Assembly (NCBI RefSeq): GCF_002954225.1
Contig: NZ_PPTH01000011.1
Span: 67,934 to 131,933, forward strand
Length of the DNA: 64,000 nt
Reading direction: 5' to 3'
Origin: Arthrobacter ruber
GTDB taxonomy: Bacteria; Actinomycetota; Actinomycetes; Actinomycetales; Micrococcaceae
Shown: in pieces, positions 20,468 through 30,742 of the stretch
Layout: each line of letters begins with the position of its first letter
Position numbering within the stretch: position 1 is the stretch's first letter
Program-made: the position numbers and the translations under genes
Notes under the pieces: generated by a model
The model's database searches: none
What the model saw: only the letters and a program-made list of their open reading frames with translations
What the model was told of the DNA's origin: nothing

Positions 20468-20728
20468 TTACTCTGCTGCTGCTCCGACGATGTTGACGAC
20501 CTTGCGTCCGCGACGCGTGCCGAACTCGACGGCACCGGCCTCGAGGGCGAACAGGGTGTCGTCCCCGCCGCGTCCCACGTTGGCGCCCGGGTGGAAGTGG
20601 GTGCCGCGCTGGCGGACGATGATCTCGCCGGCCTTGACGACCTGACCGCCGAAGCGCTTCACGCCGAGGAACTGCGCGTTCGAGTCGCGGCCGTTGCGAG
20701 TGGAGCTTGCGCCCTTCTTATGTGCCAT
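20468..20728 (-). CDS. rpmA: 50S ribosomal protein L27
   Basis: The 86-residue product carries the L27 signature [20 protein letters not shown]-like stretch (here [17 protein letters not shown]) and [16 protein letters not shown]27 contacts the tRNA ends in the peptidyl-transferase centre. The N-terminus MAHKK has no cleavable extension of the Firmicutes type. It lies 56 bases after rplU. Confidence 0.98.
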   Translation of the reverse strand: MAHKKGASSTRNGRDSNAQFLGVKRFGGQVVKAGEIIVRQRGTHFHPGANVGRGGDDTLFALEAGAVEFGTRRGRKVVNIVGAAAE

Positions 20729-20784
20729 GAGTTATGCCTGCCTTCGCTGAAGTGTCTGCTTGACCGAACGATAGCCCGAAGGGA

Positions 20785-21093
20785 CTACGCGATGCCTGTG
20801 ATTTTGACGCGGGTCAGTTCCGAACGGTGACCCTGGCGCTTCTTGTAGCCGGTCTTGTTCTTGAACTTCTGAATGACGATCTTCGGTCCACGAAGATTCT
20901 CGATGATCTCGGCAGTGACGGTGACCTTCTCGAGGTCCTCCGCTGCGGAGGTGATCTTGGCGCCGTCTACCAGAAGGAGGGCGGGAAGCTTGAACGTGCT
21001 TCCGGCCTGACCGGTGACGCGGTCAAGGGTAACGAGGTCTCCTACAGAAACCTTTTCTTGGCGGCCGCCTGCGCGGACAATCGCGTACACCAC
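20785..21093 (-). CDS. rplU: 50S ribosomal protein L21
   Basis: From GTG 21093 the product has 102 residues, the normal L21 length, starting [19 protein letters not shown]. The C-terminal [18 protein letters not shown] contains the L21 signature. Longer in-frame starts upstream do not look coding, so they were rejected. It is the first gene of the rplU-rpmA unit. Confidence 0.97.
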   Translation of the reverse strand: MVYAIVRAGGRQEKVSVGDLVTLDRVTGQAGSTFKLPALLLVDGAKITSAAEDLEKVTVTAEIIENLRGPKIVIQKFKNKTGYKKRQGHRSELTRVKITGIA

Positions 21094-21384
21094 TTGGGAA
21101 CTCACTTCTCTCGACATTCTTGACTTCTGATGAAAAAACCTGGGTGCGCTTCGGCAGCGATCCTGGAGCTTGCTCCCCGTGCGGGATTCGCTGTGCGCGT
21201 CCCGGACACCGCAGCCTGGGCTGCCGAGATCCGAAGGACATCTGCGTGCGTGCATCCCCCACCGTTGCCGCCGGACATGCCGGTTGACAGGCAAGTGCAC
21301 CGAGGGTCCAGATTACGGCAGTACGGCACCATCCCGCAAATCAGCGGGCGGGACGGCGCCCGCGCCGGCCGATTCCCGGACACA
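21094..21384. other. rplU leader region, no gene seen
   Basis: Between the rne terminator and rplU there are about 290 bases without a credible ORF. The part next to rplU is AT-richer and probably contains the promoter and 5' UTR. A ribosomal-protein leader structure is possible, but I could not identify a defined motif. Confidence 0.4.
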
Positions 21385-21418
21385 GGAACGCCGGAGTCCC
21401 CGTGGACCCCGGCGTTCC
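21385..21418 (-). terminator. Terminator-like hairpin after rne
   Basis: A 10-bp stem (GGAACGCCGG with CCGGCGTTCC) lies 33 bases beyond the stop of the RNase E/G gene. There is no clear U-run, so it may need Rho or act as an RNA-stabilising end. Confidence 0.6.
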
Positions 21419-21450
21419 CTCTCCCTGGCCTCTACGGCCCCGTGCCGCCC

Positions 21451-24400
21451 CTACAGCTCCGAGGCGGGCACGCCGACACCGAAGATCAGCGGCTCGGCTG
21501 CCGATGCCTCGGGCTTCCGTGCCGCCACGGGCGCCTTGGCGACGTGCCGGGTGCCGGTGGGGTCACCGGCGGGCTCCGCGACCTGCGTCTCGATGGTGGT
21601 GTCCGCAGCGCCCTGGGCGCTGCGGGCGACCCTGCGGGGGCGCGTACGGCGGGCAGGCGCTTCCACCACCTCCGTGGGCGCTCCGGGCCGCGACGCAGCG
21701 CGAACCCGCGCCTCGTCGGCCACCGCTGCGGCCGGCGGGCCGGACACCGCCCGGACCGGGGCCACGGGATCCTCCTGCACGTCGTCCCCCGCGCTTTCCC
21801 CGGGCTCTGCTGCGGGTGCCGCTGCTGCGTCGTCGGCCGGCTTCCTGTTGAAGGCCTCGCTCAGGCTGTCCAGTGTCAGGCGGGTCGACGGCGGGACCTC
21901 CCGGTCCCGGCCGTCCTGGTTCCGGCCCTCCGCACGGGGCAGGGTCACCGTCTCGCCGTTGAAGGTGAGCACGGCCTCCGTCACCTGGACGGCGGCCTCG
22001 ACAGCAGCCTCCGTGCCCTGTTCCTCCTGAGCGTGGTGCGTCGCGGCGGCGATGCTCGCCAGGGCGGCGCGCGCCGCCTCCGCCTTCGCAGCGCGGTCGG
22101 GGCTCTCGGCCACGGGTGCGACGGCGGCGGGCAGCACCAGGCCCTCGTCCTGCTGGCCTCCGCGTCCGCGGTTCCGCTTGCGCTCGCTCCGGGACACCCG
22201 GTCCTGGCGCACCTGCGGCGTGCTCTCGGGCGCGGGCGCGGTCCGGCGGTGCTCCACGGGCTCCATGTGGGTCACGACGCCTCGGCCCGCACAGTGCTCG
22301 CAGTCCTCACCGAAGACCTCGAGCAGGCCCGTGCCCATGCGCTTGCGCGTCATCTGGACGAGCCCGAGGGAGGTCACCTCGGCCACCTGGTGCTTGGTCC
22401 GGTCGCGGCCGAGGCACTCCACCAGCCGGCGCAGCACGAGGTCGCGGTTCGCCTCGAGCACCATGTCGATGAAGTCGATCACGATGATGCCGCCGATGTC
22501 GCGGAGGCGGAGCTGCCGGACCACTTCCTCCGCGGCCTCCAGGTTGTTCTTGGTGACGGTCTCCTCGAGGTTCCCGCCGCTGCCGGTGAACTTGCCGGTG
22601 TTGACGTCCACCACCGTCATGGCCTCGGTGCGGTCGATCACGAGGGATCCGCCCGAGGGCAGGAAGACCTTACGCTCGAGTGCCTTGGAGATCTGCTCGT
22701 CGATGCGCGACGCGGCGAAGATGTCCTCGTCGCCCGTCCACTTCTCGAGCCTGCCCACGAGGTCCGGGGCCACGTACATGACGTAGGCCTCGATGGTGTC
22801 CCAGGCCTCCTCGCCGGACACGACCAGCTTGGAGAAGTCCTCGTTGAAGACGTCGCGCACCACCTTGATGGTGAGGTCGGGCTCACCGTACAGCAGCTCG
22901 GGTGCCAGGGTCTTGGTGGAGCCGGCCTTGCGCTCGATCTCCTCCCACTGGGCGCGCAGGCGGTTGACGTCGTGCGTCAGCTCCTCCTCGCTCGCGCCCT
23001 CGGCCGCGGTGCGGACGATCACGCCGGCGTTCTCGGGCAGGCGGTCCTTCAGGATCCGCTTCAGGCGGTTGCGCTCGACGTCGGGCAGCTTGCGGGAGAT
23101 ACCCGTCATCGACCCGCCGGGCACGTACACGAGGTAGCGGCCGGGGAGCGAGATCTGGCTCGTGAGCCGGGCGCCCTTGTGACCCACCGGGTCCTTGGTG
23201 ACCTGCACCAGCACGGGGTCGCCCGACTTCAGCGCGAGCTCGATGCGGCGCGGCTGGCCCTCGAGGCCCGCAGCGTCCCAGTTGACCTCACCGGCGTACA
23301 GGACGGCGTTGCGACCCCGTCCGATGTCCACGAACGCCGCTTCCATGCTCGGCAGGACGTTCTGCACCTTGCCGACGTAGACGTTGCCGATCAGCGAGTC
23401 CTGCTGCGTCCGGGAGACGAAGTGCTCGGCGAGGATGCCGTCCTCGAGGACGCCGATCTGGATCCTGTCGTCGCGCTGGCGAACGATCATCTGCCGGTCC
23501 ACGGACTCGCGGCGGGCGAGGAACTCCGCCTCGGTGATGACCTGTCGGCGGCGGCCCGTGTCCCGGGACTCGCGGCGCCGCTGCTTCTTCGCCTCGAGCC
23601 GCGTGGAGCCGCGGACGCTGGTCACGCGATCGGACACGGGCTCGCTGGACTGGCGGGGGGCGCGGACACGCGTGACGGTGTTGGGCGGGTCGTCGTCGTC
23701 GCCGCCGGAGAGTTCGAGGTCCTGGTCGCCACGACGACGACGGCGGCGGCGGCGTGACGTGACGCCCGCGCCGTTCTCCGGGCCGTTCGATCCGGCCTGC
23801 TCGTCCGGTCCGTCCGCCTCGGCGTCCTCCGCGCCGGGCTCGGTCTGGCCGGCGTCGCCGCGGCCGCGGGTCCTGCTGCGGCGGCTCCTCCGCGACCGGC
23901 GTCCGGGGTCCTCGGCGTCCTCGTCGGCGTCCTCCTCGGCGGGAGGGGTGACCTTGACGGCCGGCACGGTGACAGTGCTGAGATCCGGTGCGTGGAACAG
24001 GAGCGAGAGCGGCGATTCCGGGACGGCGAAGGGGTCGGCTGCGGCCACCGGGGCCGGCTGGTCCACGGTGCTCCGGGAGTCCTGCGCGTCGTCGGGGTCC
24101 TGCGCGTCGTCCGCGGCGGGCGCTTCCGGGCCGGACGCCGTCGGGGCAGCGGCCGCGTCGGCGGCGGGCGAGGAGGCGTCGTCCTGCTGGACCGGTTCGG
24201 ACGCGCGGCGGCTGCGGCTTCTGGTGGAGGTACGGCGCGCGCGTGCCGGCTTCTCCTCGGTGCCCTCGGCGTCCTCCACGGCGGTCCCGGGCTCGACGGC
24301 CGGTGCAGCCTCGACGACGGGCTCGGTGGGGGCCGCGGCGACGGGAGGCTGCTCGACGGGGCGGGCGGGGCCCGCCTCAGCCGTGGCGGCGCGACGACGC

Positions 24401-24750
24401 GTGCGGGTCGCGCGGGCCGGGGCCGCGGGTGCCTCGGGTGCTGCATCGGCGTCGGTGGTGCCTGCGGCCTCGACGACGGCGGCCTGCGCCGGTGCTGCGT
24501 CCGTGACTGTCTCGTCCGTCACGACGACGGGCTTGCGCGTCCGGGTAGCCCGCTTGCGGACCGGAGCGGCGGCTTCGACCTCGGCATCGGGCCCGGCGTC
24601 GGGCAGGGATCCCGTGAGGGCGGGTGGCGCCCCGGCTGGGGCGCTGGCGGTGCGTCGCTTCCGCGGGGCCTTCGCCGGCGCGGCCTGCTCGGGCGCTTCT
24701 GCCGTTGCGGCCGCGTTCTGTTCGTTCCCCAGCTGTTCTGACTGATCCAT
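21451..24750 (-). CDS. rne: Ribonuclease E/G family endoribonuclease
   Basis: The 1099-residue product is a central enzyme of mRNA decay and rRNA processing. About 420 N-terminal residues are Ala/Glu/Asp/Arg-rich and disordered, with several basic patches. The catalytic core spans about 420-830: S1 domain (NVYVGKVQNVLPSMEAAFVD), 5' sensor, DNase-I-like part with catalytic Asp in VVDVNTGKF and IVIDFIDM, and the Zn-link CEHC. A second disordered tail of about 270 residues follows. The arrangement of core in the middle with long tails on both sides is typical of actinobacterial RNase E. Start is ATG 24750. Confidence 0.95.
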   Translation of the reverse strand: MDQSEQLGNEQNAAATAEAPEQAAPAKAPRKRRTASAPAGAPPALTGSLPDAGPDAEVEAAAPVRKRATRTRKPVVVTDETVTDAAPAQAAVVEAAGTTDADAAPEAPAAPARATRTRRRAATAEAGPARPVEQPPVAAAPTEPVVEAAPAVEPGTAVEDAEGTEEKPARARRTSTRSRSRRASEPVQQDDASSPAADAAAAPTASGPEAPAADDAQDPDDAQDSRSTVDQPAPVAAADPFAVPESPLSLLFHAPDLSTVTVPAVKVTPPAEEDADEDAEDPGRRSRRSRRSRTRGRGDAGQTEPGAEDAEADGPDEQAGSNGPENGAGVTSRRRRRRRRGDQDLELSGGDDDDPPNTVTRVRAPRQSSEPVSDRVTSVRGSTRLEAKKQRRRESRDTGRRRQVITEAEFLARRESVDRQMIVRQRDDRIQIGVLEDGILAEHFVSRTQQDSLIGNVYVGKVQNVLPSMEAAFVDIGRGRNAVLYAGEVNWDAAGLEGQPRRIELALKSGDPVLVQVTKDPVGHKGARLTSQISLPGRYLVYVPGGSMTGISRKLPDVERNRLKRILKDRLPENAGVIVRTAAEGASEEELTHDVNRLRAQWEEIERKAGSTKTLAPELLYGEPDLTIKVVRDVFNEDFSKLVVSGEEAWDTIEAYVMYVAPDLVGRLEKWTGDEDIFAASRIDEQISKALERKVFLPSGGSLVIDRTEAMTVVDVNTGKFTGSGGNLEETVTKNNLEAAEEVVRQLRLRDIGGIIVIDFIDMVLEANRDLVLRRLVECLGRDRTKHQVAEVTSLGLVQMTRKRMGTGLLEVFGEDCEHCAGRGVVTHMEPVEHRRTAPAPESTPQVRQDRVSRSERKRNRGRGGQQDEGLVLPAAVAPVAESPDRAAKAEAARAALASIAAATHHAQEEQGTEAAVEAAVQVTEAVLTFNGETVTLPRAEGRNQDGRDREVPPSTRLTLDSLSEAFNRKPADDAAAAPAAEPGESAGDDVQEDPVAPVRAVSGPPAAAVADEARVRAASRPGAPTEVVEAPARRTRPRRVARSAQGAADTTIETQVAEPAGDPTGTRHVAKAPVAARKPEASAAEPLIFGVGVPASEL

Positions 24751-25162
24751 GGGTGCTCGCTCCAAGCCCCTGCGGCACCGGCCACATTCCGGCACCCTCC
24801 AGGGCGGTATGTCGGCCCGCCGCGGGCCCTTCGCCCGGCGGCTGACCGGAAGTCGTTGTCATGTCGCCCGAGGTCACACCGTCATGGGGGTGCGGAATCA
24901 CTCGGAGACCAGTGGCGCTTTTCCACCTCAGCCGTCCGGGTGGACGGTGGGTCCCGACAGCGGATTCGGCCTACTTCCGCCGACGGGGCGGACTCGGTAG
25001 GACGGAAGCATCGCCGGCGGAACGGAAGCCTGTCACTGGACCGGCGCGGGAATGTGGTTCCCTCGTCGGCCTTCGCCATTATCTCACACCACCTCCCGCC
25101 TGCGGCTCCCGCGCATCGGCGAGCCCGCCCGGCCGGCCCGGCGGGGCGACGGTCGGGAACCG
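24751..25162. other. Long leader upstream of rne, no gene seen
   Basis: This gene-free stretch precedes rne on the minus strand. No credible ORF or known RNA motif was recognised. In other bacteria rne is autoregulated through its long 5' UTR; a similar role here is possible but only by analogy. Confidence 0.4.
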
Positions 25163-25187
25163 CGGCCGGGCACGGGTGTCCCGGCCG
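25163..25187 (-). terminator. Possible terminator hairpin after dxs
   Basis: CGGCCGGG pairs perfectly with CCCGGCCG around a nine-base loop, 35 bases beyond the dxs stop. No U-run follows, so intrinsic termination is uncertain. Confidence 0.4.
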
Positions 25188-25221
25188 GGAGCACCGTGCC
25201 GGACACCGCCGGATCCCGCGG

Positions 25222-27195
25222 TCAGTGCTTGGGGAGCTGCCCGGTCACGGGTGTGGAATCCCCCGCGAGCGGACGCGCGACGGGCACCTTGGTGCCGAGG
25301 ACCTGCGCGACGACGTCGTGCGTGATCTGCTGCGCCGTGAGGCCCACGCGCTCCAGGACCTGGTTGCGGGAGCCGTGGTCGAGGAACTCGACCGGCAGGC
25401 CCACCTCGTTGAGCGCGGTGTCCACGCCCGCCGAGCGCATCTCCTGGCGGATCCTCGAGCCGACGCCGCCGGCACGGACGCCGTCCTCGATGACGATCAC
25501 GATGCGGTGCTCGGCCGCGAGGTCGATCACGGACCGACGGACGGGCAGGAGCCAGCGCGGATCGATGACGGTGGAGCTGATGCCCTGGGCGCCGAGCCGG
25601 TTCGACACGTCGAGGGCCAGCTCGCTCATGGCGCCGACGCTGACGATCAGGACGTCGTTGGTCCGGGAACCGGCGGGCCGGCGGGAGAGGACGTCCACGC
25701 CGTCGTCCAGGCGCTCGATCGCCTCGACCTCGGCTCCGACCGACCCCTTGGAGTAGCGCACCACGCTCGGGGCGTCGCCGATGGCGACGGCCTCGCGCAG
25801 CTCCTCCCGGAGCCGGGTGGCGTCGCGCGGGGCGGCGAGGTGCAGGCCGGGGACGGCCTGCAGCAGCGCGAGGTCCCACATGCCGTGGTGGCTCGCGCCG
25901 TCCGGCCCCGTGACACCGGAACGGTCCAGGACCACCGTGACGCCCGCCTTGTGCAGGGCCACGTCCATGAGCAGCTGGTCGAAGGCGCGGTTGAGGAAGG
26001 TCGCGTACAGGGCGATCACCGGGTGCAGCCCGCCGAACGCCATGCCGGCGGCGCTCGTGAGCGCGTGCTGCTCGGCGATGCCGACGTCGAACACGCGGTC
26101 CGGATGACGGGCCGCGAAGCGGTGGAGCCCCACGGGGATGAGCATGGCGCCGGTGATCCCGACGATGTCGGGGCGCTCGTCGGCGATGTCGGCGATCTCG
26201 TTCGCGAAGACGGAGGTCCAGGACTGCTGGCCCGCGACGTCCACGGGTTCGCCGGTCTCGGGGTCGATCACACCGACGGCGTGGAACTGGTCCGCCTCAT
26301 GGGCGCGGGCCGGCGCGTAGCCGTGGCCCTTCTCGGTGATCGCGTGGACGATCACCGGCCCCTCGTAGTTCTTGGCGAGCTGCAGGGCCTGCTCGACGGC
26401 CGACTGGTCGTGGCCGTCCACCGGACCCACGTACTTCATCCCGAGGTCCTCGAACAGGCCCTGGGGCGCCCACCAGTCCTTGATGCCCTTCTTCATGGCG
26501 TGCAGGCTCTTGTAGCTGAACTCGCCCACCGTCCCGCCGTCGTGCATGCGCTGCTTGACCCAGTCGAGGGTGCGCTCGTAGACGCGGTGCGTGCGCACGG
26601 AGTCGAGGGTGGGGCGCAGGGACGCGAGGTAGTCGGCCACACCGCCGATGGTCGGTGCGTAGGAGCGGCCGTTGTCGTTGACCACGATCACCACGCGGCG
26701 CCGCTTGTCCGCGGCGATGTTGTTGAGGGCTTCCCAGGCCATGCCGCCCGTCAGGGCGCCGTCCCCCACGAGCACCACGGTGTAGCGGTCGCCCTCGCCG
26801 TTCAGGACGCGGGCGCGGGAGATGCCGTCGGCCCACGAGAGGGAGGACGAGGCGTGCGAGCTCTCGACGACGTCGTGCACCGACTCGGCGCGTGACGGGT
26901 AGCCGGACAGTCCGCCCTGCTGGCGCAGCGAGCTGAAGTCGTGGCGGCCCGTGACGAGCTTGTGCACGTAGGACTGGTGTCCGGTGTCGAAGATGATGCT
27001 GTCGCGGGGCGAGTCGAAGATGCGGTGGATGCCGAGGGTCAGTTCGACCACGCCCAGGTTGGGGCCCAGGTGACCGCCCGTCCGCGAGACATTGCTGACC
27101 AGGAAGGCGCGGATCTCTTTGGCGAGTGACGTCAGTTGCGCGTCGCTGAGCTTGCTCAGGTCCTGCGGGCCGTGGATAGTCTCCAGAAGTCCCAT
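25222..27195 (-). CDS. dxs: 1-deoxy-D-xylulose-5-phosphate synthase
   Basis: This thiamine-diphosphate enzyme condenses pyruvate and glyceraldehyde 3-phosphate, the first step of the MEP isoprenoid pathway. The 657-residue length is normal. The ThDP motif runs from [16 protein letters not shown] to [13 protein letters not shown]. Other family landmarks are [32 protein letters not shown] and the catalytic Glu region [12 protein letters not shown]. The gene stands alone, 108 bases after the tRNA/rRNA methyltransferase gene. Confidence 0.97.
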   Translation of the reverse strand: MGLLETIHGPQDLSKLSDAQLTSLAKEIRAFLVSNVSRTGGHLGPNLGVVELTLGIHRIFDSPRDSIIFDTGHQSYVHKLVTGRHDFSSLRQQGGLSGYPSRAESVHDVVESSHASSSLSWADGISRARVLNGEGDRYTVVLVGDGALTGGMAWEALNNIAADKRRRVVIVVNDNGRSYAPTIGGVADYLASLRPTLDSVRTHRVYERTLDWVKQRMHDGGTVGEFSYKSLHAMKKGIKDWWAPQGLFEDLGMKYVGPVDGHDQSAVEQALQLAKNYEGPVIVHAITEKGHGYAPARAHEADQFHAVGVIDPETGEPVDVAGQQSWTSVFANEIADIADERPDIVGITGAMLIPVGLHRFAARHPDRVFDVGIAEQHALTSAAGMAFGGLHPVIALYATFLNRAFDQLLMDVALHKAGVTVVLDRSGVTGPDGASHHGMWDLALLQAVPGLHLAAPRDATRLREELREAVAIGDAPSVVRYSKGSVGAEVEAIERLDDGVDVLSRRPAGSRTNDVLIVSVGAMSELALDVSNRLGAQGISSTVIDPRWLLPVRRSVIDLAAEHRIVIVIEDGVRAGGVGSRIRQEMRSAGVDTALNEVGLPVEFLDHGSRNQVLERVGLTAQQITHDVVAQVLGTKVPVARPLAGDSTPVTGQLPKH

Positions 27196-27303
27196 CGGCG
27201 CCTCCTCGGTTCGTTCGGCGTGGCGAAGGAATCGCCGTTGACTGTTCTTAACTCTAACGTTCGGGCTTCGGACGAGGTGCCATTGCCATCGTGTGGCGAT
27301 ACC

Positions 27304-28653
27304 TCAGGCGGACGGTGGCAGGAGCCGTGCGAAGGACTCCATGTGGTGGGTGTGGGGGTAGAGGTCGAAGACGCGCAGGGTGTCGAGCGACCAGCCGGCG
27401 GCGAGGAAGTAGCCGAGGTCGCGGGCGAACGACGCCGGGTCGCAGGACACGTAGCCGACGGCCCGCGGGTTGGCTGCGAGGATCTGCCGGACCACCTTCT
27501 TCCCCGCCCCGGCACGCGGCGGGTCGAGCAGGACGGCGTCGAGCGGCTCGGACCACCGGCCCAGGACGGCATCCACGCGGCCCTGCACGATCGACACGTG
27601 GTCCTGTCCGTGCAGGTTGCGCTTGGCGTCCCGGCTCGTCCCGGGCGATCCCTCGACCGACAGCACCGCACCCCCGGGCCCTACCGCGCGCGCCAGCGGG
27701 ACGGTGAACAGTCCCGCACCGGCGTAGAGGTCGGCGACCCGCTCCCCCGTGGCGGGCCGGAGTCCGTCGAGCACAGCGGAGGCGAGGGCCTCCGGCGCGC
27801 CGCGGTGGATCTGCCAGAAGCCGGCCCCCGTGACGCGGTAGTCGAGGCCCAGCACGCTCTCCTGCAGCCAGGTCCGTCCCTTCAGGCGCTGCACCTGGCC
27901 GGACTCGGGATCCAGGACACCCACCGAGGCGCCGTCGATCGAGGCCGCCACGGCTGCGACGCGGCGCGGGGACGTACCGGCTGCGGGCACGAGGAGGACC
28001 AGCGGCTCTCCCCCGCCCGAGGGCGCGGCGACGTCGACGCGTCCGATGCCGGAGAAGTCGAGGGTCCAGAGCCGCAGCCCGTTGATCGCGGGGACGGCCA
28101 GGGGCATCTCCCGGATCGGGGCGACGGCGTGGGAGCGGTGCAGGTGCATCGCCAGACGGCCGGCGGTGTCCACGGCGAAGGCCGCGCGGGTGCGCCAGGC
28201 GAGTCCGTCCGCCGTCTCGCCGGGGGCGGGTTCCACCGTCACCGTGCGCTCGGTCCGCGCGAGCCGGGTGAGTTGCTCCTCGAAGATGGCGGCCTTCAGG
28301 CGCCGCTGCTCGTCGAGGGCGATGTGCCCGAACTCGGCGCCGCCCACGGCCGCGCGTCCGCGGGCGGCGGTGAAGAGGGCATCAGCGAGGGGCCAGGGGT
28401 GCACCACCCGGTGCGGGGAGGCCTCGAGTACCTCGACGACGTCGGCGCGCCAGAAGCTGGCGCCGTCGTCCGTCTCGGTGAAGCGCACCCGCACCCGCTC
28501 ACCCGGCAGCGCGTGGCGGACGAAGACCACACGGCCCTCGTGCCGGGCGACGAAGTGCCCGCCGTGTGCGGGCCGCTCGACGGTGAGCTCCGCCGTCGCG
28601 GCCTGGGCGGTCCCGGGAGCGGCTGGTGCTGCGGGTGGTACGGCGTCTGTCAT
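27304..28653 (-). CDS. TrmA/RlmD-type RNA 5-methyluridine methyltransferase
   Basis: The 449-residue SAM-dependent methyltransferase has an N-terminal TRAM-like domain (ARHEGRVVFVRHALPGERV), a central insert, and a Rossmann domain with VADLYAGAGLFTVPLA. The catalytic motifs are LDPPRAGAG and YVSCDPASFARD with the nucleophile Cys. The [4Fe-4S] cysteine cluster of RlmD/RumA-type enzymes is absent, as in many actinobacterial members. The exact uridine target is unknown. It starts nine bases after the permease stop and is probably co-transcribed with it. Confidence 0.9.
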   Translation of the reverse strand: MTDAVPPAAPAAPGTAQAATAELTVERPAHGGHFVARHEGRVVFVRHALPGERVRVRFTETDDGASFWRADVVEVLEASPHRVVHPWPLADALFTAARGRAAVGGAEFGHIALDEQRRLKAAIFEEQLTRLARTERTVTVEPAPGETADGLAWRTRAAFAVDTAGRLAMHLHRSHAVAPIREMPLAVPAINGLRLWTLDFSGIGRVDVAAPSGGGEPLVLLVPAAGTSPRRVAAVAASIDGASVGVLDPESGQVQRLKGRTWLQESVLGLDYRVTGAGFWQIHRGAPEALASAVLDGLRPATGERVADLYAGAGLFTVPLARAVGPGGAVLSVEGSPGTSRDAKRNLHGQDHVSIVQGRVDAVLGRWSEPLDAVLLDPPRAGAGKKVVRQILAANPRAVGYVSCDPASFARDLGYFLAAGWSLDTLRVFDLYPHTHHMESFARLLPPSA

Positions 28654-28662
28654 CGTGTGTTC

Positions 28663-30639
28663 CTACTTCAGGTCCTGGTAGATCCGACTCGCGTCGGAGG
28701 ACGCGAGCTGCCACGGCACGCTGGCCACCATCACGCCGGGCACGAAGTGCAGGCGCGCCTTGATACGGAGGGCGGTCTGGTTGTGGACCAGCTGCTCCCA
28801 CCACTTTCCCACCACGTACTCGGGGATGTAGACCACGACCAGGTCGCGCGGGGAATCCCTGCGCATGGTGGTGATGTAGTCGAGGATCGGGGTGATGGTG
28901 TCGCGGTACGGCGAGGCGAGGACCGTGATGGGCACGGGGATCTCGTATCGCTCCCAGTCGGCGAGGGTGCGGCGGGTCTGGGCGGGGTCGACGTCCACAG
29001 TGATGGCATCGAGCCGGGACGGCCGTGAGGCTCGTGCGAAGGCGAGCGCCCGCAGCACCGGCTTCCGGACGTGGGAGACGAGGATCACGGCGTGGACCCG
29101 GGAGGGAAGGGCCCGCAGGTGCACGGCGTCGTCGATCGCGAGTTCGGCGGCCACCACGTCGTAGTGCTTCTTGATGCTGCGCATGACGGCGAAGAGCATC
29201 GCCATGGCGAGCACCGCGATCCACGCCCCGTACTCGAACTTGGTGATGAGGACGACGACGAGCACGGCCGCGGTGAGGCCGAAGCCGAGCGCGTTGATGG
29301 CCAGCGACCGGCGGATAGACCAGCGCTCCTGAGCGCCGACGGTGCTGCGCAGGGTCCGGCTCCAGTGCCGGACCAGACCCAGCTGTCCCCCCGTGAAGGA
29401 GACGAACACGCCCACGATGTACAGCTGGACCAGCGCTGTCACGTCCGCACGGAAGACGAGGATCAGCACCACGGCGCCCAGCCCGAGCAGGAGGATGCCG
29501 TTGCTGAAGGTCAGCCGGTCCCCCCGGGTGCGCAGCTGCCGGGGCAGGTAGCCGTCCTTGGCGAGGATGGAGGCCAGCACGGGGAACGCGTTGAAGGCCG
29601 CGTGGCCGGCGAGCAGGAGGATCAGCGCCGTCGCCGCGACGACACCGTAGAAGGCCGGGGATCCGGCTCCGAAGACGGTCCGGGCCAGCTGGCTGATGAC
29701 CGGCGCCTGGATGTAGTCGGCGGGGACGGGCTGTCCGTCGAGGAGCAGCTGCGCCGCGGGGTTCTGCACCACATGCACGCGCGTGGCGTTGGCGAGGTAG
29801 ATGACGCCCGCGAGCATCGCGGAGGAGACGACGCCCACGAGCAGGAGGGTGGTCGCCGCGTTGCGGCTCTGCGGCGCCTGGAAGCGCTGCACGTTCGACG
29901 CCGGCCCTTCGAGTCCGGTCAGCGCCGCGGCGCCGGCCGAGAACGCCCGCAGGATCAGCAGGCCGCCGGCCAGGCCCACGAGGCCGGCGTCGAGGGCCGC
30001 CTCGGGCACGATCTCGAACCGGGCGCTCGGCGCCTGCCCGAGCGAGCCCGTGAGCGCCCGGACGATGCCCGTGGCGCACAGGGCGAGGATCCCGGCGAGG
30101 AAGGCATAGGTGACGACCGCGCGGGCACGGACGCCCCGCATGACGCCGCGCAGGTTCAGCAGCACCAGCACCGCGACGCCCGCGACGGCGAGGGTCACGC
30201 GGGCGCCCTCGAGCGCCGGGGCGAGCGAGACGACGTACTGCGCGGCCGCCGACACCGAGACGGCCACGGTGAGCAGGTAGTCGATCATGAGGGCCGACGC
30301 GACGGTGGTGCCGGCCCGGGGGCCGATGTTCCGCTTGGCGATCTCGTAGTCGCCACCACCGGACGGGTAGGCGTGGACGGCCTGGCGGTAGGAGGCGACG
30401 ACCACGAGCAGCACCGCGATGACGGCCAGGCCTACCCAGGGCGAGATGGCGACCGAGGCCACTCCGGCGAGGGCGAGGGTCAGCAGGATCTCGTCGGGGG
30501 CGTACGCGACGGACGAGAGGGCGCTTGCGGAGTACACGGGCAGGGCGAGGCGTTTCGGCAGGCTCCTGGTCCTCAGCCTGTCGCTGGCGAAGGGCTTGCC
30601 CACCAGCACCCTCTTGACAGCCTCGAGAAAAGTCAGCAC
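28663..30639 (-). CDS. APC-superfamily permease, KimA-like potassium importer
   Basis: The 658-residue product has about 12 transmembrane helices (residues 30-480) and a soluble C-terminal domain of about 180 residues. The N-terminus RVLVGKPF, ALSSVAYAPDEIL, SYRQAVHAYPSGGGDYEI and MIDYLLTVAVSVSA closely match, from memory, the KimA (YdaO) high-affinity K+/H+ symporter family. The gene diverges from two TrkA/RCK proteins, which supports a potassium role. A general amino-acid permease is the alternative. Start is GTG 30639, six bases after a -10-like TAGTCT, suggesting a leaderless mRNA. Confidence 0.75.
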   Translation of the reverse strand: MLTFLEAVKRVLVGKPFASDRLRTRSLPKRLALPVYSASALSSVAYAPDEILLTLALAGVASVAISPWVGLAVIAVLLVVVASYRQAVHAYPSGGGDYEIAKRNIGPRAGTTVASALMIDYLLTVAVSVSAAAQYVVSLAPALEGARVTLAVAGVAVLVLLNLRGVMRGVRARAVVTYAFLAGILALCATGIVRALTGSLGQAPSARFEIVPEAALDAGLVGLAGGLLILRAFSAGAAALTGLEGPASNVQRFQAPQSRNAATTLLLVGVVSSAMLAGVIYLANATRVHVVQNPAAQLLLDGQPVPADYIQAPVISQLARTVFGAGSPAFYGVVAATALILLLAGHAAFNAFPVLASILAKDGYLPRQLRTRGDRLTFSNGILLLGLGAVVLILVFRADVTALVQLYIVGVFVSFTGGQLGLVRHWSRTLRSTVGAQERWSIRRSLAINALGFGLTAAVLVVVLITKFEYGAWIAVLAMAMLFAVMRSIKKHYDVVAAELAIDDAVHLRALPSRVHAVILVSHVRKPVLRALAFARASRPSRLDAITVDVDPAQTRRTLADWERYEIPVPITVLASPYRDTITPILDYITTMRRDSPRDLVVVYIPEYVVGKWWEQLVHNQTALRIKARLHFVPGVMVASVPWQLASSDASRIYQDLK

Positions 30640-30644
30640 AGCCC

Positions 30645-30650
30645 AGACTA
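30645..30650 (-). promoter_or_regulatory. -10 element giving a probable leaderless kimA-like mRNA
   Basis: On the minus strand TAGTCT (TANNNT) is followed by GGGCT and then the GTG start of the permease. Transcription from this hexamer would begin at or next to the GTG. No Shine-Dalgarno sequence is present before the start. Leaderless mRNAs are common in Actinobacteria. Confidence 0.45.
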
Positions 30651-30742
30651 GCGCGTCCGTGCCTGCGCCCAGCCACTAGGCTTGGTGCTGGTACGGCACG
30701 GGACGGCAGGGTCGGCAGCAGGATCTACAGCAGGAATCAGGG

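Noticed and set aside
21130-23757. 875-codon plus-strand open frame opposite rne
   Set aside because: It is antisense to the catalytic RNase E core and has no recognisable domain or RBS.
30640-30742. ydaO-type c-di-AMP riboswitch before the KimA-like gene
   Set aside because: The gap is only about 100 bases and shared with a divergent gene. The conserved motifs of the riboswitch are absent, and the gene looks leaderless.
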